Positions 31,413 to 43,268 of a DNA stretch of 64,000 nucleotides are shown here, piece after piece. The DNA is from Charina bottae (taxonomy: Eukaryota > Chordata > Lepidosauria > Squamata > Charinaidae). The position numbers and the translations under genes were made by a program. The notes under the pieces are model-generated. The model saw nothing but the letters and a program-made list of their open reading frames with translations. It ran no database searches and had not been told where the DNA came from. The stretch covers positions 20,317,105 through 20,381,104 of the forward strand of contig JALMGJ010000018.1 of assembly GCA_023362775.1 (NCBI GenBank), read 5' to 3'. Every line of letters begins with the position of its first letter. Within the stretch, counting starts at the first letter, position 1.

Positions 31413-32504
31413 TATTTTAAATGAAAAGACAACAGTAGGGATCTCTGAAATGGCTTAATTTGGTTTTCCAGGACCACAGGTTTGCTGTTCCTTGTTGGCT
31501 GAAAAGAAGTCTACAAATACCTATTTAGAAGTCCAACCCATTATTTTTCAAAACGGCTGATTCTCACCTAATGAGAAAGATTTTGCTTACAGATTATTTG
31601 AAACATATCACCCATGCAAGAAAATCAAAAGTTAACAACAACAGATTCTGCAGTACTGACTAATCTTATTGCCTGTACATTATACACAAACACACACATA
31701 CATGTGTGCACACATGCATACGTTTATTTACTTGCAATGCATCCATTATAGGAAGTCCCCCTGTGGGATATATGTGTTGCCACAGTAACATAAAATGGCT
31801 GGTGGTCCAAAGTAATTTTTTTTCTATCGGGCAGACAAGGGGGTGGGGGGTGAGCATCAGCAATGAGTTTTTTTTAGTTTGTGATCATTTTTGGAAGAGC
31901 AGAATATACTTTTCTAAGTTTTGGGGAGCATTTTTCTGGTGGTTTTCTTCTGGATTTAAAAAAAATAGGCTTAAAAAAGATGCAAATGTACATCTTTCAA
32001 AAACATGAACAATGGGGTTTTGCAACCTGTTTCAAGCATCTCAAAAGTAGCAAGCCAAGAGTACGGGATTAAATTCTGTGCACCAAATGGGCTTGGGAAA
32101 CTCTTGAGCGCAGGTATCACTGAGGCTATGGAACAAATATTGAGAAATATAAACTGGGGAGGTCCAACAAAATGCCATAGATATTTGCATTACAGATTAA
32201 AATGACGGAATGGCCAGGGCAGTTTGCAACTGGAGAATTCATTTGTTTGATTAAAAACAAATCATGGTTGGCCTTCTGCCTTTCAGGAAGCCCTGAAAGT
32301 AACTGAGAACCTTCTAAAAACATGTGACTCCTTCCAACGTATGGAGTGTAACCTAAAGAAAATTAGAATGATTGTCTCATGCATCCGTTTAAAACTACTG
32401 TATACAAGCATTTTACTGATTAGTCTCAAGCAGATAAAATCCAGATTAAAAGAGAAGCTCCTTCCAAGTCCTGTATTTAGGCATAGATTGATTTATTTTA
32501 TAGG
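31413..32504. other. Unassigned stretch
   Basis: Contains a short CA/TG-rich run (31,685-31,720) only. No exon. Confidence 0.4.
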
Positions 32505-32512
32505 GCTTATAG

Positions 32513-32700
32513 CAGAGCTTTCCAAACTCTGTGTCGGCTGCAGTGTCTGGGTGTGTCGCGGCGGCTACTGCCGCCTCCAAACCCTGCCAGGATTCCGCGC
32601 AGGTCCCAGTGCCTGCCTTGTGCCCGGCTGTAAGAGTGTGTCACGAAATGATGCATGTCTAAACCGTGTGTCACCAACATGAAAAGTTTGGAAAGCTCTG
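32513..32700. mobile_element. hAT MITE, perfect 8-bp TSD
   Basis: Termini CAGAGCTTTCCAAACT and AGTTTGGAAAGCTCTG are exact inverted repeats of 16 bp. TSD gcttatag at 32,505-32,512 and 32,701-32,708 is identical. The 188-bp body has GTGTCGGCTGCAGTGTCTGG and one GGATTCCGCGCAGGTCC unit. The copy at 59,880-60,194 is the same family with extra units. Confidence 0.95.
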
Positions 32701-32924
32701 GCTTATAGGCTGCTTCAGTTGCATCTGGCTCTGAGGTTGTTCTTGGTTGTGCTTCTCCCAAACCTTTTATTTCACTTCTGAAACTTGTGTCCTGCCCTTC
32801 AAAGCAAGGGTCTACCCTAACTGTCAAGCCAGACATCGTCTGCTGTTCTCTCTGCAACTGAGCAGAGGAAGTTTGAGAAGAAGACTCACCTTCCTAATCC
32901 AGAAGAGATTCTTCGCCAGGGATG

Positions 32925-33470
32925 AGGAATGGATGGTCCTCCAGATGTCCACAGAGACCCTTTAGGCCACCACGCCCAGCCCCCTCCTTAATGGAGGAAT
33001 CCAAATCCAAGCACCCCTGACAGATGTTTGTCAAGACTCTGCTTGAGCACATACAGCGAAGAGCAGCCACCATCTCTCTGGGGAACTCTGGTTCCATCCT
33101 TAAACTTAGTGCTTCCAGATGTTCAACCAGAATCTACCTTCCTGTAATTTAAGAGGGCTACTGAATGTCCTGCTCTCTGGAACAATGGAGAACAGATATT
33201 GATCTCCCCTCCTCTGTGTGACATCCTTTCAGGTCCTTAAAGAGAGCTATCAGATCCTCTTTGATCCTTCTCTTCTCAAGACTAAGCATGTTCAGACATT
33301 CTCTCCTCATAAGGTTTAGTTTCCAGTCCCCTAAGCCTGGTGGACCTTCTCTGCATTGGTTCCAGTTTCTCTGAGTTCTTCTTAGGATGTGGTGCCCAGA
33401 ACTGAATGCAGAACTCAAGATGGAATCTGACAAATGCAGAATACAGTGGAAACACTCCTTCCTGTGATTT
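32925..33470 (-). mobile_element. CR1-type LINE 3' region
   Basis: On the minus strand, CAGTTCTGGGCACCACATCC then AAACTGGAACCAATGCAGAG, GGGACTGGAAACTAAACC, CTTGAGAAGAGAAGGATCAA and GAACCAGAGTTCCCCAGAGA follow the order of the 3' part of CR1/L3-type LINEs. It is strongly diverged, with no continuous frame to the end. Related pieces on the plus strand are at 54,790 and 55,390. Confidence 0.7.
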
Positions 33471-33474
33471 AGAA

Positions 33475-36308
33475 ATGACCTTTCTATTGATGCAACATTA
33501 AATTCAGTTGCCTTTTTTTTGCAGTTGCTGTAGATCAGATTGCTGATGCATATTCATCATTTTATTTTAGAGGCAGAAAAGGGTGAGGTCTGGAACTGGA
33601 CTCAGGGCTTGCCTCAAACTGAATGAGTAGACTTTGTGTAGAACTACAATTCCCAACGGCCACCAAGAGCTGAATATCAGCAACATCTGGTGGGCAGCAC
33701 TTTCTCCATTCCTGAACTAGACACTTAGCAGGATCTGCAGCGGTCCATCACGGTTGTTAATTTGCTCTGATATGGACCACAAGTGGTCTCTTAATCATAC
33801 CTAACTATAAACTGCCAAGTAGATTAAAAACAGAATCCACCAAATTCCAGTCTTGAAAGCCTGGGAAACAGAAAGGTAGGACAAAGATACTATACGCTAC
33901 AAAGCCCACAGCCTTTTTGTTTTCAATTGTTTAAGAAAAAGAAGGAGCTACGATTGGCTAATACACACAGAGAAAAGCCTTCATATGTGTGAATTCCAGA
34001 AAATAATTTTTGGTGCACGCATGAAGCTGTATATTAAAGAACCTCCTATGCTTAAAATATGGAGGGGCAACTTGTTAAGGATGGACGCTGATTGCTGGCA
34101 CCTAGATTTGGTCATTTCAAGACCATTTCTATTTCTTTCCACAAGAGATCAACTAGAGACACTCTGACCATCTTTCCAACTATCCAGATTAGCAGACCTT
34201 CCCTTGTTTGAAGCGCGAAGGGGGAGGGAGTTCTTAATTTGTGGACTGAGATGCCAGCTTTGAAGAAGGATATTATTAAATGTGAGGAAAGGATTTCATC
34301 ACGGGGCGCTTTGAAGGCCCAAAAAAGAAAGGAATATGGACTCTGATTTAAATTGTAGATTCTGGCAGGCAGATAAGCCAAGCTTAGGTATCAAACCAAT
34401 CTTTTATGTTGGAGGAGGGAGAGCAAATCGTGTGTGTGGGGGGTGTAGAAATCATAATTAAATGTATTATTTGAATTACCCCACACTATTTTATTCTTTG
34501 GGGCGGGAGGGAAGGGGACATTTCTGATCAACTTCTCCTCACTAACCCCCAAGTCAGATATTTCGTCCAGCCCAAAATTGGCTTCTCCCAATAGAAGGCC
34601 ATTATTCCACTGGAATATTTTGGGCATCGATAAGTGTTTCTTGTATTGCAAAGGCAGAGAGGATTCTCTGGCCATGATGCGTTTGGTATAGTTTACACAC
34701 CTACACAATTGGGGGGCCTTAATCTGGATTTTAACGTATGCCTGTTTTGTTTTGTTTTAAATCACAGGATGCCCATATTGTATCTGAGTGTGAATGAACA
34801 AGAGTAGACAGTTCTCAAAAATATCTTCTACCCTACACTCCCAAGTGGTGATCAACTTCCTAATTCTTTTGCTTCTTCATGCCTTTGAGGGCTGCTTGAT
34901 TTTTAAAAAAACTTTTTTGCTATGGCTAGCAGACTCACAAAGTCACCTGCAAAGAATTAGGTAGCAGTGAGGCCCAGGAATTCTTCTCACCGGACTTAAT
35001 TAGACGTTGCAACTGAAAACCTTTTATTAAAAAAAAAAAGAAATTCCTACTGATATAAAATCAACACTGCCCATCTCAACTGGTCAATCATTTCTTTGCT
35101 GTTAAAAAATAAACACGCTGGTCCCTTCGCAGTCACGTTTCCTTTTTCAGAAATGGTTACGCAGAAAACCATCACTGAGGTCTCAATCCATCTGCATCGC
35201 ATTTAAGAGCAATTCTGCTTAGAGAATTTGCAGTTTGGCCACATTTACAATGTGGGATCCAAACATTTCTCCTTTTCTTTCATATCGCAAAAATATGTCT
35301 TGTCTTTTCTTGATTTGACCCTAAGTTGTTCCAAACACAACCCACACACGCAGTTACTCCCTCTCTTGTTTAAAACGGGTGGAGCCACTTCCAGGAGCAG
35401 CTTAATAAAGAGCAAAACACAGTGCAGGTTCTTGGGTTAGATTTAGATTGGAAAAGAATAATTAGTATTATAATACATATTGTCCAATTTTTTAAGTTTC
35501 CAACTGCATTGTGGGATAATATCCATTTCTATTTCCATATTATTTCCATGACTTTATTTATTGCACCCTCTGAAATAACTATTTTCACATCCAGAATGAA
35601 GATTTTTCACTTTTTATACTGTAGTTGCTTGCAGATGAGGACAAAAGAGCTGGTTTTACAAATATTTACAGTTTGCAAATTTTCTTTTCCACCTTTAGTC
35701 GCCCTATTAAATAGCCACAGTCCTGTTTCTACAGCATGAGAAGTAAAAGAATGGGGGGAGGATAGATTTTGAATGGATCTAATCAGATATTTTAAGAGCA
35801 AAGCAAGACATTAAGATCGAAGAACACTAAGCTTTCCCCAGGTGAAACAAACTGAAAAATTCATCCCAAATGTCTGGCCTCTCATTTATAATCTTGTTAC
35901 ATTCCAGAAATAGCCAAAGGATCACTTCTAAATTTCTTTACACTTGCATGTAGGAAGGCAAACCTATGCTTTATAGCCAGAATTTTTTAAAAAAAATCCT
36001 TAAAGCTGGATTGGCTAGAATAGAATCTCTCCAAGAGGGAGGTCAATTCAGAAAGAGAGATTTTGCATTGCCAAGCAGAGTCTTTCCACAGCAAATCTAA
36101 TCTGGAAAAAACGGCAGAAAAGCCCTGCAGAATTTCACCAAGTATATTTAAGATCTGTAGAACTAGCATCCTTATATCTTGCCTTGGATAACTGGCAAGG
36201 GAACGATGCAACAGGATGTTTCTTCCTGCAGTTTTCTTCCATACCAAAGACTTTACAATCCTACCCATTAAAACGATTTACAAGACAGACAGATAAATAG
36301 GCAGGTAG
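33475..36308. other. Unassigned, repeat-poor stretch
   Basis: No transposon family or exon recognised in 2.8 kb. It has the uneven A+T-rich look of old unique DNA. Conserved non-coding elements could lie here but cannot be judged from one genome. Confidence 0.4.
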
Positions 36309-36478
36309 CAAAGGCATCTGCAGGTTGTGGTCAAAAAATTCAAGATGGAGGCCACAGTGTTCCGAATGAAGCTCCACCTGTTTTTATGCACCTCACACGT
36401 GGAAAACAGGCAAAGCTTTGATCACGCCGTTGTGACCACCATCTTGACTTTTCGGATCACACCCTGCAGACACTCCTG
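36309..36478. mobile_element. YY1-motif MITE, full length
   Basis: A diverged CAAAGGCATCTGCAGGTTGT start, then GGTCAAAAAATTCAAGATGG with AGGCCAC. The right half is GTGACCACCATCTTGACTTT and ACCCTGCAGACACTCCTG. Flanks gcaggtag and gtatatag agree at 5 of 8 positions, perhaps an eroded 8-bp TSD. 170 bp. Confidence 0.75.
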
Positions 36479-38511
36479 GTATATAGGTAGATAGTTAAAT
36501 ATAAATTAAAAGCTAAGAGAAAGGTTTACACACATCTTTAATTTTTCCCTAGGAAGGTTTGATCTCTATAAAGAGATAATGGGGAAATTGAGGGAAGGTG
36601 GATCCAGTTTTATCCGTGAGCAAGCAAGAATCTTTAGCTACAGTTCAGTGTGGATAAAGGGCAACTGTGCATCACCTAAAGATGATGGGGAACAGGGCAC
36701 TCATCCTTAAAGTAAAAATGTACATTTGGTGCTAATCTTTTATTTGGGTATTTGTGTGAGAGGATAGGTCTGATACAATGAAAACAGCTCCCGTAGTTAG
36801 AAAAAAGAGGTTGGATTTAAGACAGTGCTGCACCCCCAATCTAGCACCCCTTAATTCTTAATGGCTCTTATGAACAGTTACAATTAAGTTTGTGCAGAAG
36901 CAAAACTCCATAAGCAAAAACAGTAAGCACATGTGTGCGCGCACACACAGAGATGCATGCACAAACACACACCCCGAATGCTTCATCTCCAAAGTAAGGG
37001 ATTTTTCATAATTCCTTGACCTTACAAATACAAATTATATGAATTTGTACATTCACCTCCTACACACGCATGCAAAACACAACATATTCAAGGATCAAAA
37101 CGATTTCACATCTTCCTCCTTACCCCTTTGTGCCAAATTTCATGCCAACAATTCATTGTAATGGACTAGCTTTGCGTATTCAGTGACTAACAAACTTTGT
37201 GTCTTTGTGGTATTTTATTTGAATTTGGAATTATTTTGAATTTTTGAACAACTGATCTTGCGGCCTTCTGTGGTCAGTCCTAACAAACAAGATACTCAGA
37301 AGTATCAAATTTGTGAGCATAGGTCACATTTTCCTAGATGGGTAGAGATTCCAGCTAATATTTAGAAAGACAATGCTTTCAACTTTTTTTTCCAGTGGGT
37401 CAACAATCTACAAGTATTTGGAATAAGCCTCATAACAACGGAGGAAATTAGCTTCTAAAAGCAAAACACATAGTAATCCTTTTTTATACCAACTGTATTG
37501 TATTGGCATCTATATGAAATCAAAATTGTTTTAGCAATTTGCATACATATAACTTTCTGAAGCTACCTCAGAGAACAGAGCCAATATATAATATTTCCCT
37601 ATTTTACACAAGTTTTAATAGTTTTAAAATAATCTATGTACAACTTATTTAAAAATAAAAATGAAAACACTTACTCTTGTTAGCCCCAAATAATCATATT
37701 TTAAATTATGAATTGCTTGAAAGCTATTCATTAACAACCAACATTTTAGAAATCAGAAACCATTTAACCATTCCCCAGGTTAAACCAACAAATAGCTACA
37801 TAAAATTAGTTGCTATTATAAATGGAATAAGAATGAGCTTAGGTTTCAATATTAAACGATCACCTTGCAGCAAGTGAGAATATCTTTATATTTAATATCA
37901 CATATATTTTAAAATCGTGCCTAATTTTGTAACTCAAAAATACACAGAAGAATGAAATCCTGGCTATTTTTTGTCCAGAACAGAAAATCAGACAGCATTA
38001 AAAGAAACACGGTGGCAAAACCGGCTCCTTCTAAAAAGATGCTTTGATTCACAGCTAAGGCCAGGATGCTTGTTTAATAAAATTGGCTGAAATGAATCTA
38101 CACTTAACAAGCTAGAAATAAATTTTTGCATCCATTAACAAAGGCAGACCCAGTATCTCCTTTGGAGAGGCCTTCGTTTAAAGATTTCCTATGCGTTCAA
38201 ACGAAGACCACGTTACCAAAAAAAACCCATCGGTGCGGCTGCTTAAAATGGAAGCAGGGTGCAAAATGTTTGCTGGGCTGTCTAACGCTTAACTAGGAAT
38301 AAGTGCTTCCAACAGTGGATGGTCACAAGCATTTTGTTTCTGAGCTCAGTTTTAAGGTTAAGCAGAAAGAACTTTGCCTCTGCAATCAATATGTTGTATT
38401 CAGAGGGCGAACACAGTCCAGAATTGTGCAACTCTCTGTTGCTGAAAGTGCAAAATGCGGGTAACGGCATCTATGTTTAAGAAGATGCTGATTCTTAAAA
38501 GATAATTTTTT

Positions 38512-38512
<1 letters not shown>
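36479..38512. other. Unassigned, repeat-poor stretch
   Basis: A+T-rich unique sequence. 37,640-37,880 has long T/A-rich words typical of deeply conserved enhancers, which is only an impression. No exon found. Confidence 0.35.

Positions 38513-38543
<31 letters not shown>
38513..38543. repeat. (CA)n microsatellite
   Basis: About 15 CA units. Confidence 0.95.
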
Positions 38544-38544
<1 letters not shown>

Positions 38545-40880
38545 AAAGATGCAGGCCCAGAGAAAAAAGTCTGACGCCAAACAATTATGTATTTCATGAA
38601 ACTGTACAAAGAAGGGCATTTAAAACGAGTTTCTGTTTTTCCTTCCTTCAAGTTAAACCAATCTCAGAGTTTGCCTGTTTATAAACTTGTAACCACTGAA
38701 GAAAATAACACAATAAACGACATGCTTCAACCGGCCGCTACTTTGAATCAAACACTTGTTCCGTGCCGTATATCTTTTGCTTTTTTAAAGATCTGCCTCA
38801 ACTTCTGTCATTCGTCCCCCACCTCTCTAGCGATTGCTCGGGAAAAGAAATCAAGTCACAGATGAAATTTTAATTTCACATATTAACAGCTCAAAGCAGC
38901 CAAGCTCCCTTCTTCCTCTTCTTCTATTTAACACCCTTCTGCCCCCTTTTGGTCTAAAGAGTTCAAGACATTTCTGATTTAAAAAATTAATAACCTACAG
39001 TAGTGTTTAATTTATGAAGTCTTAATTTAGACTGTTCAGGACTTGACCATCCATTGTCCCCAGCATTAAAGAAATCTGTCTTTAGCTCTTCCTCAAGTTC
39101 AAAGAAGAAACTTTCCTGATATTTTTTTTTTGCAAGGACAGGAATCAATCCAGACAAATCTGCTAGAAACAGCATGCCATTTTCCACAAACACCAGCCTA
39201 GCACATTTTAAAAATACCCCCCAAAGCCACACATACAGACACACACTTACACACAAAGAGAGAGAGAGATTTCTTTCCTTTTCTGTTTTTTTACCTTGAC
39301 TACAGTTCATTGAACGGGGCCACTCTTCCAAGCAGTCAGGTGTTTGGTTCCTACATTGACATGGAGGAAGGAGGGGAAAAAAAACTTTTAAAAGGTGGAA
39401 GGGCTTTCAAAAGCCTTTACAAGGTTTCCACGCTGAAGCTTTACCCAAGCAGTCTTGAGAGGGTCATGTTGGAAAAGCAAATTTAGCAAGGTAAAGGGAA
39501 GGAGAGGGGGGGAGACCCCAAGGGTAAGGGAAGAGAGAAGCTCCCGTAAACTTGAAACTCGCCTTTTAAGGACTGATAATTATGTCCAAGTCGAGTTACA
39601 AGCTCTTTCCACGTTCAACACCACTGCCTGCGGGGGCATTGAGTCCAGGGCCCAATCAAGTGTGAAGTACAGTATAGTTTTAGGCTGGATTGAATGGGAA
39701 AGAGCTTTGAGCAAAGCAACTTTTATGGATTAGTTCAGATCCTATTCTGTTCCCCTGAATGGGTATCACAGCATGAAGAAAGTTTTCTGCACTCTACATT
39801 TAAAAGCAGAGCAGCTGACTCAAAGCTTCCTTTTGGTCTCTATAGAAACAGCCGAGCCAAAATTTCAAGCAAAATGCAAGTTCCTTGGGTTTTCGGCTGG
39901 CCTTTCAGAAAGGGATTCCACCCTTGATTTGGGAAGGGGGGGAGCAGATCAAACATCTCTGTTTTGCTGGAAGCGGAGGGTTTGTTGTTCCCACTACCAA
40001 CATCAACATCCAGGCTTGGAGTAAGCGGACTCAACACATTACCTGACGTTCACCCAGAAGTCCAGAGAGGAGAGGGGGGAAAGCAGGGTTTAAAAGAGGA
40101 GGGAATGTGTTCAGAAGCAGCAAAAATCAAGAAGGGCGAAAGACAATAGAATTCGCCCAGGGAGGGATCGAAAGGAGACATTTCCAAGTTAGTTCTTCCA
40201 TACTAGCAATCCAGGAGAAGAACCGAGTCTGAAAATGAAACTCTTCTGAAGCTTCCAAGATTCTATACTTAAATAAAATATTGGAATAAGCTGCGTGAAT
40301 AACTGAAAACATTTCCTTTGGTCCTTGCAAATTGCTTGCCCTCTCCTCATGCAACTTTTTAAAAATCTTGCCTTTCTCCTCTAGCCGTTAAAATGCATAA
40401 AATGGGTGCCACGCTGCAGAGCAAAGCACCAGTTTCTAGCCTCTGCTGAGTTTCCAAAAATGCCTCCAGGACCTGAAAAGGCACCTGAAACATTCTTAGA
40501 AAATCCAAACTAGCTGCAATCCCATGTTTGGCATCAACGAAGACAAAGGGCGGGCAGGACAGAGAGGGACCCGTGGACAAAGGGGTGCATTGAAAGGCAG
40601 CCCTTTTCATAAGCACCTGGCCAAGCTCTCCAAAGACCAAAGGTGCCCGTTGACCTGACCTCAAACTGTGGCCCAGCCCTGATGTAGATGGGTGGTGATT
40701 TCCACTTGCACTCCTCTTCTCTGAGCACAAAAGAGAATAAGAAATGTGTTATCCTTCCAAATGGCTGCAGATACAAAAGGACGTTTCAAGAAACCACCTT
40801 TCGCAGCAACATCTATATTTATTTTATTATTTTCCCCCCATTTATTAAATTGCAAAGCTGCCTGAATCCTAGACAACTGT
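38544..40880. other. Unassigned, repeat-poor stretch
   Basis: No transposon recognised in 2.3 kb apart from short simple runs. 38,580-38,880 contains a GTTTATAAAC palindrome and several A+T-rich binding-site-like words. No open frame shows a domain. Confidence 0.35.
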
Positions 40881-40884
40881 GGGC

Positions 40885-40899
40885 AGCTTATTTATTCAT

Positions 40900-40939
<40 letters not shown>

Positions 40940-41045
40940 TCATTCATTCATTCATTCATTCATTCATTCATTCATTCATTCATTCATTCATCATATTTAT
41001 ATAGCTGCCCATCTCACAAGATGTGACTCTGGGCCGCATACATCA
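40885..41045 (-). mobile_element. LINE 3' tail with expanded (TTTC)n(ATTC)n
   Basis: Minus strand: GATGTATGCGGCCCAGAGTC, then GAGATGGGCAGCTATATAAA and a simple tail of about 95 bp, first ATGA/GAAT then GAAA units. The tail has probably grown as a microsatellite after insertion. Confidence 0.7.
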
Positions 41046-41304
41046 TTGTGTGATTCCTCAACTCTCCGGAACCTAAGAGGCTGTATCGCTGCATGACAAA
41101 CTAGCATCGGAGCTAATTATTTACCTGATAATCCAGCAGTTATTGGAAGCTGGCACTCAGGCTGTCATTTAAAAATAACTGTTCAAAAAATTAAAATTAT
41201 AAGCCCTGGTTTGGATTTTCTTTCTTTTTGGCGAGGCTTCAGTACAGTCCCACTTCTGTGTTCCAAAGCTAGAAGGGAAAGTGAGCCTTTTCTTCTGAGT
41301 TGGA
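41046..41304. other. Unassigned stretch
   Basis: Nothing recognised before the RTE copy. Confidence 0.35.
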
Positions 41305-41815
41305 ATGACGACTTTGAAGAAGCCGGATAGGAAGAATATTGACACTATTGAACTTTGGTGTTGGAGAAGACTCCTGAGAATACCTTGGAGAGCCGAGAAA
41401 AAAAACCAATGGATCATTGAACAAATCGGCCCAGAGTTCTCACTCAAGGCACAAATGACCAGGCTCAAGTTACCATACTTCAGACACATTATGGGAAGAC
41501 CCAGCTCTCTGGAGAAGGCTCGGATGCTGGGAAAGGTGGAAGGAAAGAGAAGAAGAGGACGGCCAGCAGCAAGGTGGAGGGACTTACTTAGAGTGGGCGA
41601 TGAGTGCACCATTGGGAGACTTGAAAGACCAGGTTAGGTACAGTTCTATCTAGGTCAGTGTTTCTCAACCTCAGCAACTTGAAGCTGGCTGGGGAATTCT
41701 GGGAGTTGAAGCCCACACACCTTCAAGTTGTTGAGGTTGAGAAACACTGATCTAGGTGGTTGCTAGGAGTAGAAAACAACTTGATGGCATAGAATCAGTC
41801 AACCAACCCAGGATA
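41305..41815 (+). mobile_element. RTE/BovB-like LINE, interrupted by a hAT MITE
   Basis: One frame from 41,305 reads TIELWCWRRLLRIPWRAEKK, then LKLPYFRHIMGRPSSLEKAR and MLGKVEGKRRRGRPAARW, the BovB/RTE C-terminal block (WCWRRLLRxPW, FxHxMxRxxSLEK, MLGKxEG). About 110 codons stay open. The 3' end, ACTTGATGGCATAGAATCAG with an AATC-like tail, follows a hAT insertion at 41,656-41,749. 5'-truncated and inactive. Confidence 0.88.
41656..41749. mobile_element. Palindromic hAT MITE, perfect TSD, nested in RTE
   Basis: CAGTGTTTCTCAACCTCAGC to TGAGGTTGAGAAACACTG, 94 bp. TSD atctaggt at 41,648-41,655 and 41,750-41,757 is identical. The related RTE copy near 11,728 reads ATCTATGTGGTCGC without interruption at the equivalent place. 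Confidence 0.93.
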
Positions 41816-42048
41816 ATTTGGGTCCCACTTCTTCTTTTTTTTTTTTTCTTGATTCAGTCAGAATGAGCTTTTCATCTTTTGACTGTCCTTTTAATTTTTA
41901 AAATCCAATCCAAGTTTCATACTTAAGTCCAATATTTTGTACACATATAAAATAAACTTCAGAAAGGAGATACTCTGCAGTGTGTATTAAATTACCTTTC
42001 ATTTCCATTTTGCTATAAATTGTATGTGATCTGGTTCAGATTCAATCA

Positions 42049-42312
42049 ATGACTGATATGAGCCTTAGTCACAAAATGAGAAGCCAGGATTGGGACAAGA
42101 TTGATACCATATCCTACAGAAAAATGGAAAAGGACATCTTTGACTACACAAACAGACAAAAGCAAAAATTCAACAAATGCCAAAACAGTCAACCAAAACC
42201 GGCACTGGATATTTCACACATTGTCATCAATTTGACAGAACGCCTGCTCTCTCCTGAAGAAACCTCCATCCTAAGCAAAGGAGGAAACTTTGTCATTTTG
42301 TGACTAAGGCTC
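42049..42312 (+). mobile_element. Penelope-like retroelement fragment
   Basis: The frame gives KMEKDIFDYTNRQKQKFNKC, VINLTERLLSPEETSILSKG and then NFVIL. This resembles the region just upstream of the reverse transcriptase in Penelope-like ORFs (pattern VxNLSxxxLTxxExSLLSKGLNF). It stops there. The sequence GAGCCTTAGTCACAAAATG at 42,060-42,078 is exactly complementary to 42,294-42,312, so the fragment is bracketed by a 19-bp inverted repeat. No catalytic domain is present. Confidence 0.65.
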
Positions 42313-42450
42313 AAAAATATAGCTTTTTTAGTGCTATATCCTGCATGGAACTGGACTGGATAGCCACAGGTTTTCTTCCCACTTTAATTTCTGTGAAATT
42401 ATGGCAATCTTCAACTGGATGGCTGTGGGTGGGTGAGACAGACCATGCAC

Positions 42451-42482
42451 GCACGCACGCACGCACACGCACACACACACAC
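42451..42482. repeat. (ACGC)n(AC)n microsatellite
   Basis: CACGCACGCACGCACGCACA then CA units. Confidence 0.95.
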
Positions 42483-42604
42483 CAGCAACCTTGATCGAGA
42501 ATGCTGTTGTAGCCGCAGGGGGGCCACAGAATTGCCTGTATCAGTATGATTTGTAGAACGGTTTAATTGCAATTAGCCCGGAGAAAAGATATTTAACAGA
42601 TAAT

Positions 42605-42668
42605 ATTTATGTTATTTATTTATTTATCATTCATATTTCTATCACCGCCCATCTCCCCCAAATGACAG
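42605..42668 (-). mobile_element. LINE 3' tail (L2/CR1-like)
   Basis: Minus strand: GGGGGAGATGGGCGGTGATA, GAAATATGAATGATAAATAA. Same end as at 195-252. Confidence 0.65.
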
Positions 42669-43190
42669 GCATCTTCAAATACTTGAGAAAAGGGGTTGAT
42701 ACAGATGAGGCTTCAATTGTGCAGATGAAAGAGGCGATGTAAGCCATCGATCACCACATCCTTCCCGCTCAGTAGCCATCCCACCTCTGCGGGGGAAAAA
42801 ATCTCTCAAAACAAAATCCATCACTCCACTCTGTTTTCAGGGCTTTGGTCTGAGATCTTCTTACCCTTCTGTGGAGCCCAGAACTGGAGGCTGCAGCATT
42901 ATTCCAAATTAAAAAATAACCAAACATTTACCTCTCTGTCACCATTTGGACATGTTTTCATCTCTTGAAGCAGCCCACAACTACATTCACCTTTTTAGCT
43001 GCAGTATCACATTGCTGGCTCATTTTTGGTCTATATCTAAAAATGCCATTTGTTTTGAGTTTTTTCATTTCTTTGAAGTTTTCTGTTATTGCTTTGGTTG
43101 TTCTTTTGCTTAGATTGCTCTTACTCATCCTGTACTTCTGCACCTGCTCTTTTGTTGTTTGTTTTACCTAAACAGAAACTTTTCCATCCA
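42669..43190. other. Unassigned stretch
   Basis: No exon or named repeat. Confidence 0.35.
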
Positions 43191-43191
43191 T

Positions 43192-43268
43192 CACCTTTAT
43201 TTATTTATTTATTTATTTGTTATTCAAATTTATATGACCGCCCATCTCCCCCAACGGGACCTTTGAAA
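43192..43268 (-). mobile_element. LINE 3' tail (L2/CR1-like)
   Basis: Minus strand: GGTCCCGTTGGGGGAGATGG, GCGGTCATATAAATTTGAAT and an AAATA tail of six units. Confidence 0.7.
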
